Source of the DNA: Aporrectodea caliginosa
Lineage: Eukaryota > Annelida > Clitellata > Crassiclitellata > Lumbricidae
Assembly (NCBI GenBank): GCA_020284085.1
Contig: JACEVL010000339.1
Span: 321,501-385,500 of the forward strand
Reading direction: 5' to 3'
DNA: 64,000 nucleotides
Shown piece by piece: positions 63,977 to 64,000 of the stretch. The notes below the pieces were generated by a model that saw nothing but the letters and a program-made list of their open reading frames with translations, ran no database searches and was not told the DNA's origin. The position numbers and the translations under genes were made by a program. Each line of letters opens with the position of its first letter. The stretch's first letter is position 1.

Positions 63977-64000
63977 ATTTTAATTATACAATATTATTTT

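Larger units (their letters stand above)
55023..64000. mobile_element. Polinton/Maverick (adintovirus-like) element, right part beyond window
   Basis: A protein-primed PolB, an adenain-like cysteine protease, a double-jelly-roll capsid-like protein and several small virion-like proteins sit together in about 9 kb, with compact spacing and no introns. The rightward block (polymerase, HNH, protease, fibre-like) converges with a leftward block (capsid-like and three others). Integrase, packaging ATPase and the terminal inverted repeats are not visible; they may lie past 64,000. Most frames are intact, implying a fairly young copy. Confidence 0.88.

Overview
The window is animal nuclear DNA. It has spliced genes with GT-AG exons, C-type lectin, CABIT and SAM domains, tRNA-derived SINEs, many decayed LINEs, DNA transposons, microsatellites and one 192-base assembly gap. 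The repeat families and the Polinton suggest a marine invertebrate; the species cannot be fixed from sequence alone.

Region 1 (1-22 kb) is an immune-receptor-like cluster. Exons with perfect phase agreement encode signal peptides, C-type lectin-like domains (CTLDs), transmembrane helices and two kinds of cytoplasmic tail. One tail carries an ITAM-like YxxL-x12-YxxL (13.3-13.5 kb, minus) and the other an ITIM-like VxYxxL (20.7-21.2 kb, plus). The exons between about 4.3 and 15 kb lie on the opposite strand from their apparent partners. Re-inverting that block yields two complete predicted genes. One is signal-CTLD-TM-ITAM (242 aa), the other signal-CTLD-CTLD-TM-ITIM (500 aa). The first bases of the window are the 3' end of another copy of the ITIM gene, so this is a tandem array. 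Between the halves is a 57-bp minisatellite whose unit resembles the tyrosine motif of the ITIM tail.

Region 2 (22-36 kb) holds a five-exon plus-strand gene for a GAREM-like adaptor (CABIT domain, SH3 ligands, C-terminal SAM). Its introns are loaded with LINEs, SINEs, simple repeats and a 1.68-kb DNA transposon with its own unknown ORF. Region 3 (36.9-39.4 kb) is an unrecognised 745-aa repeat-containing minus-strand ORF, convergent with the GAREM-like gene.

Region 4 (39.6-54.9 kb) is a transposon graveyard. It includes an internally deleted mariner, hAT-type elements with clean 8-bp target duplications, a decayed Gypsy-type Gag/protease split by one of those hATs, LINE and SINE pieces, a long hairpin and long microsatellites.

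Region 5 (55.0-64.0 kb, running off the end) is a largely intact Polinton/Maverick. Protein-primed family B DNA polymerase, HNH nuclease, adenain-like protease and a fibre-like protein are rightward. A double-jelly-roll capsid-like protein and three probable virion proteins are leftward. The integrase and packaging ATPase are not in the window.
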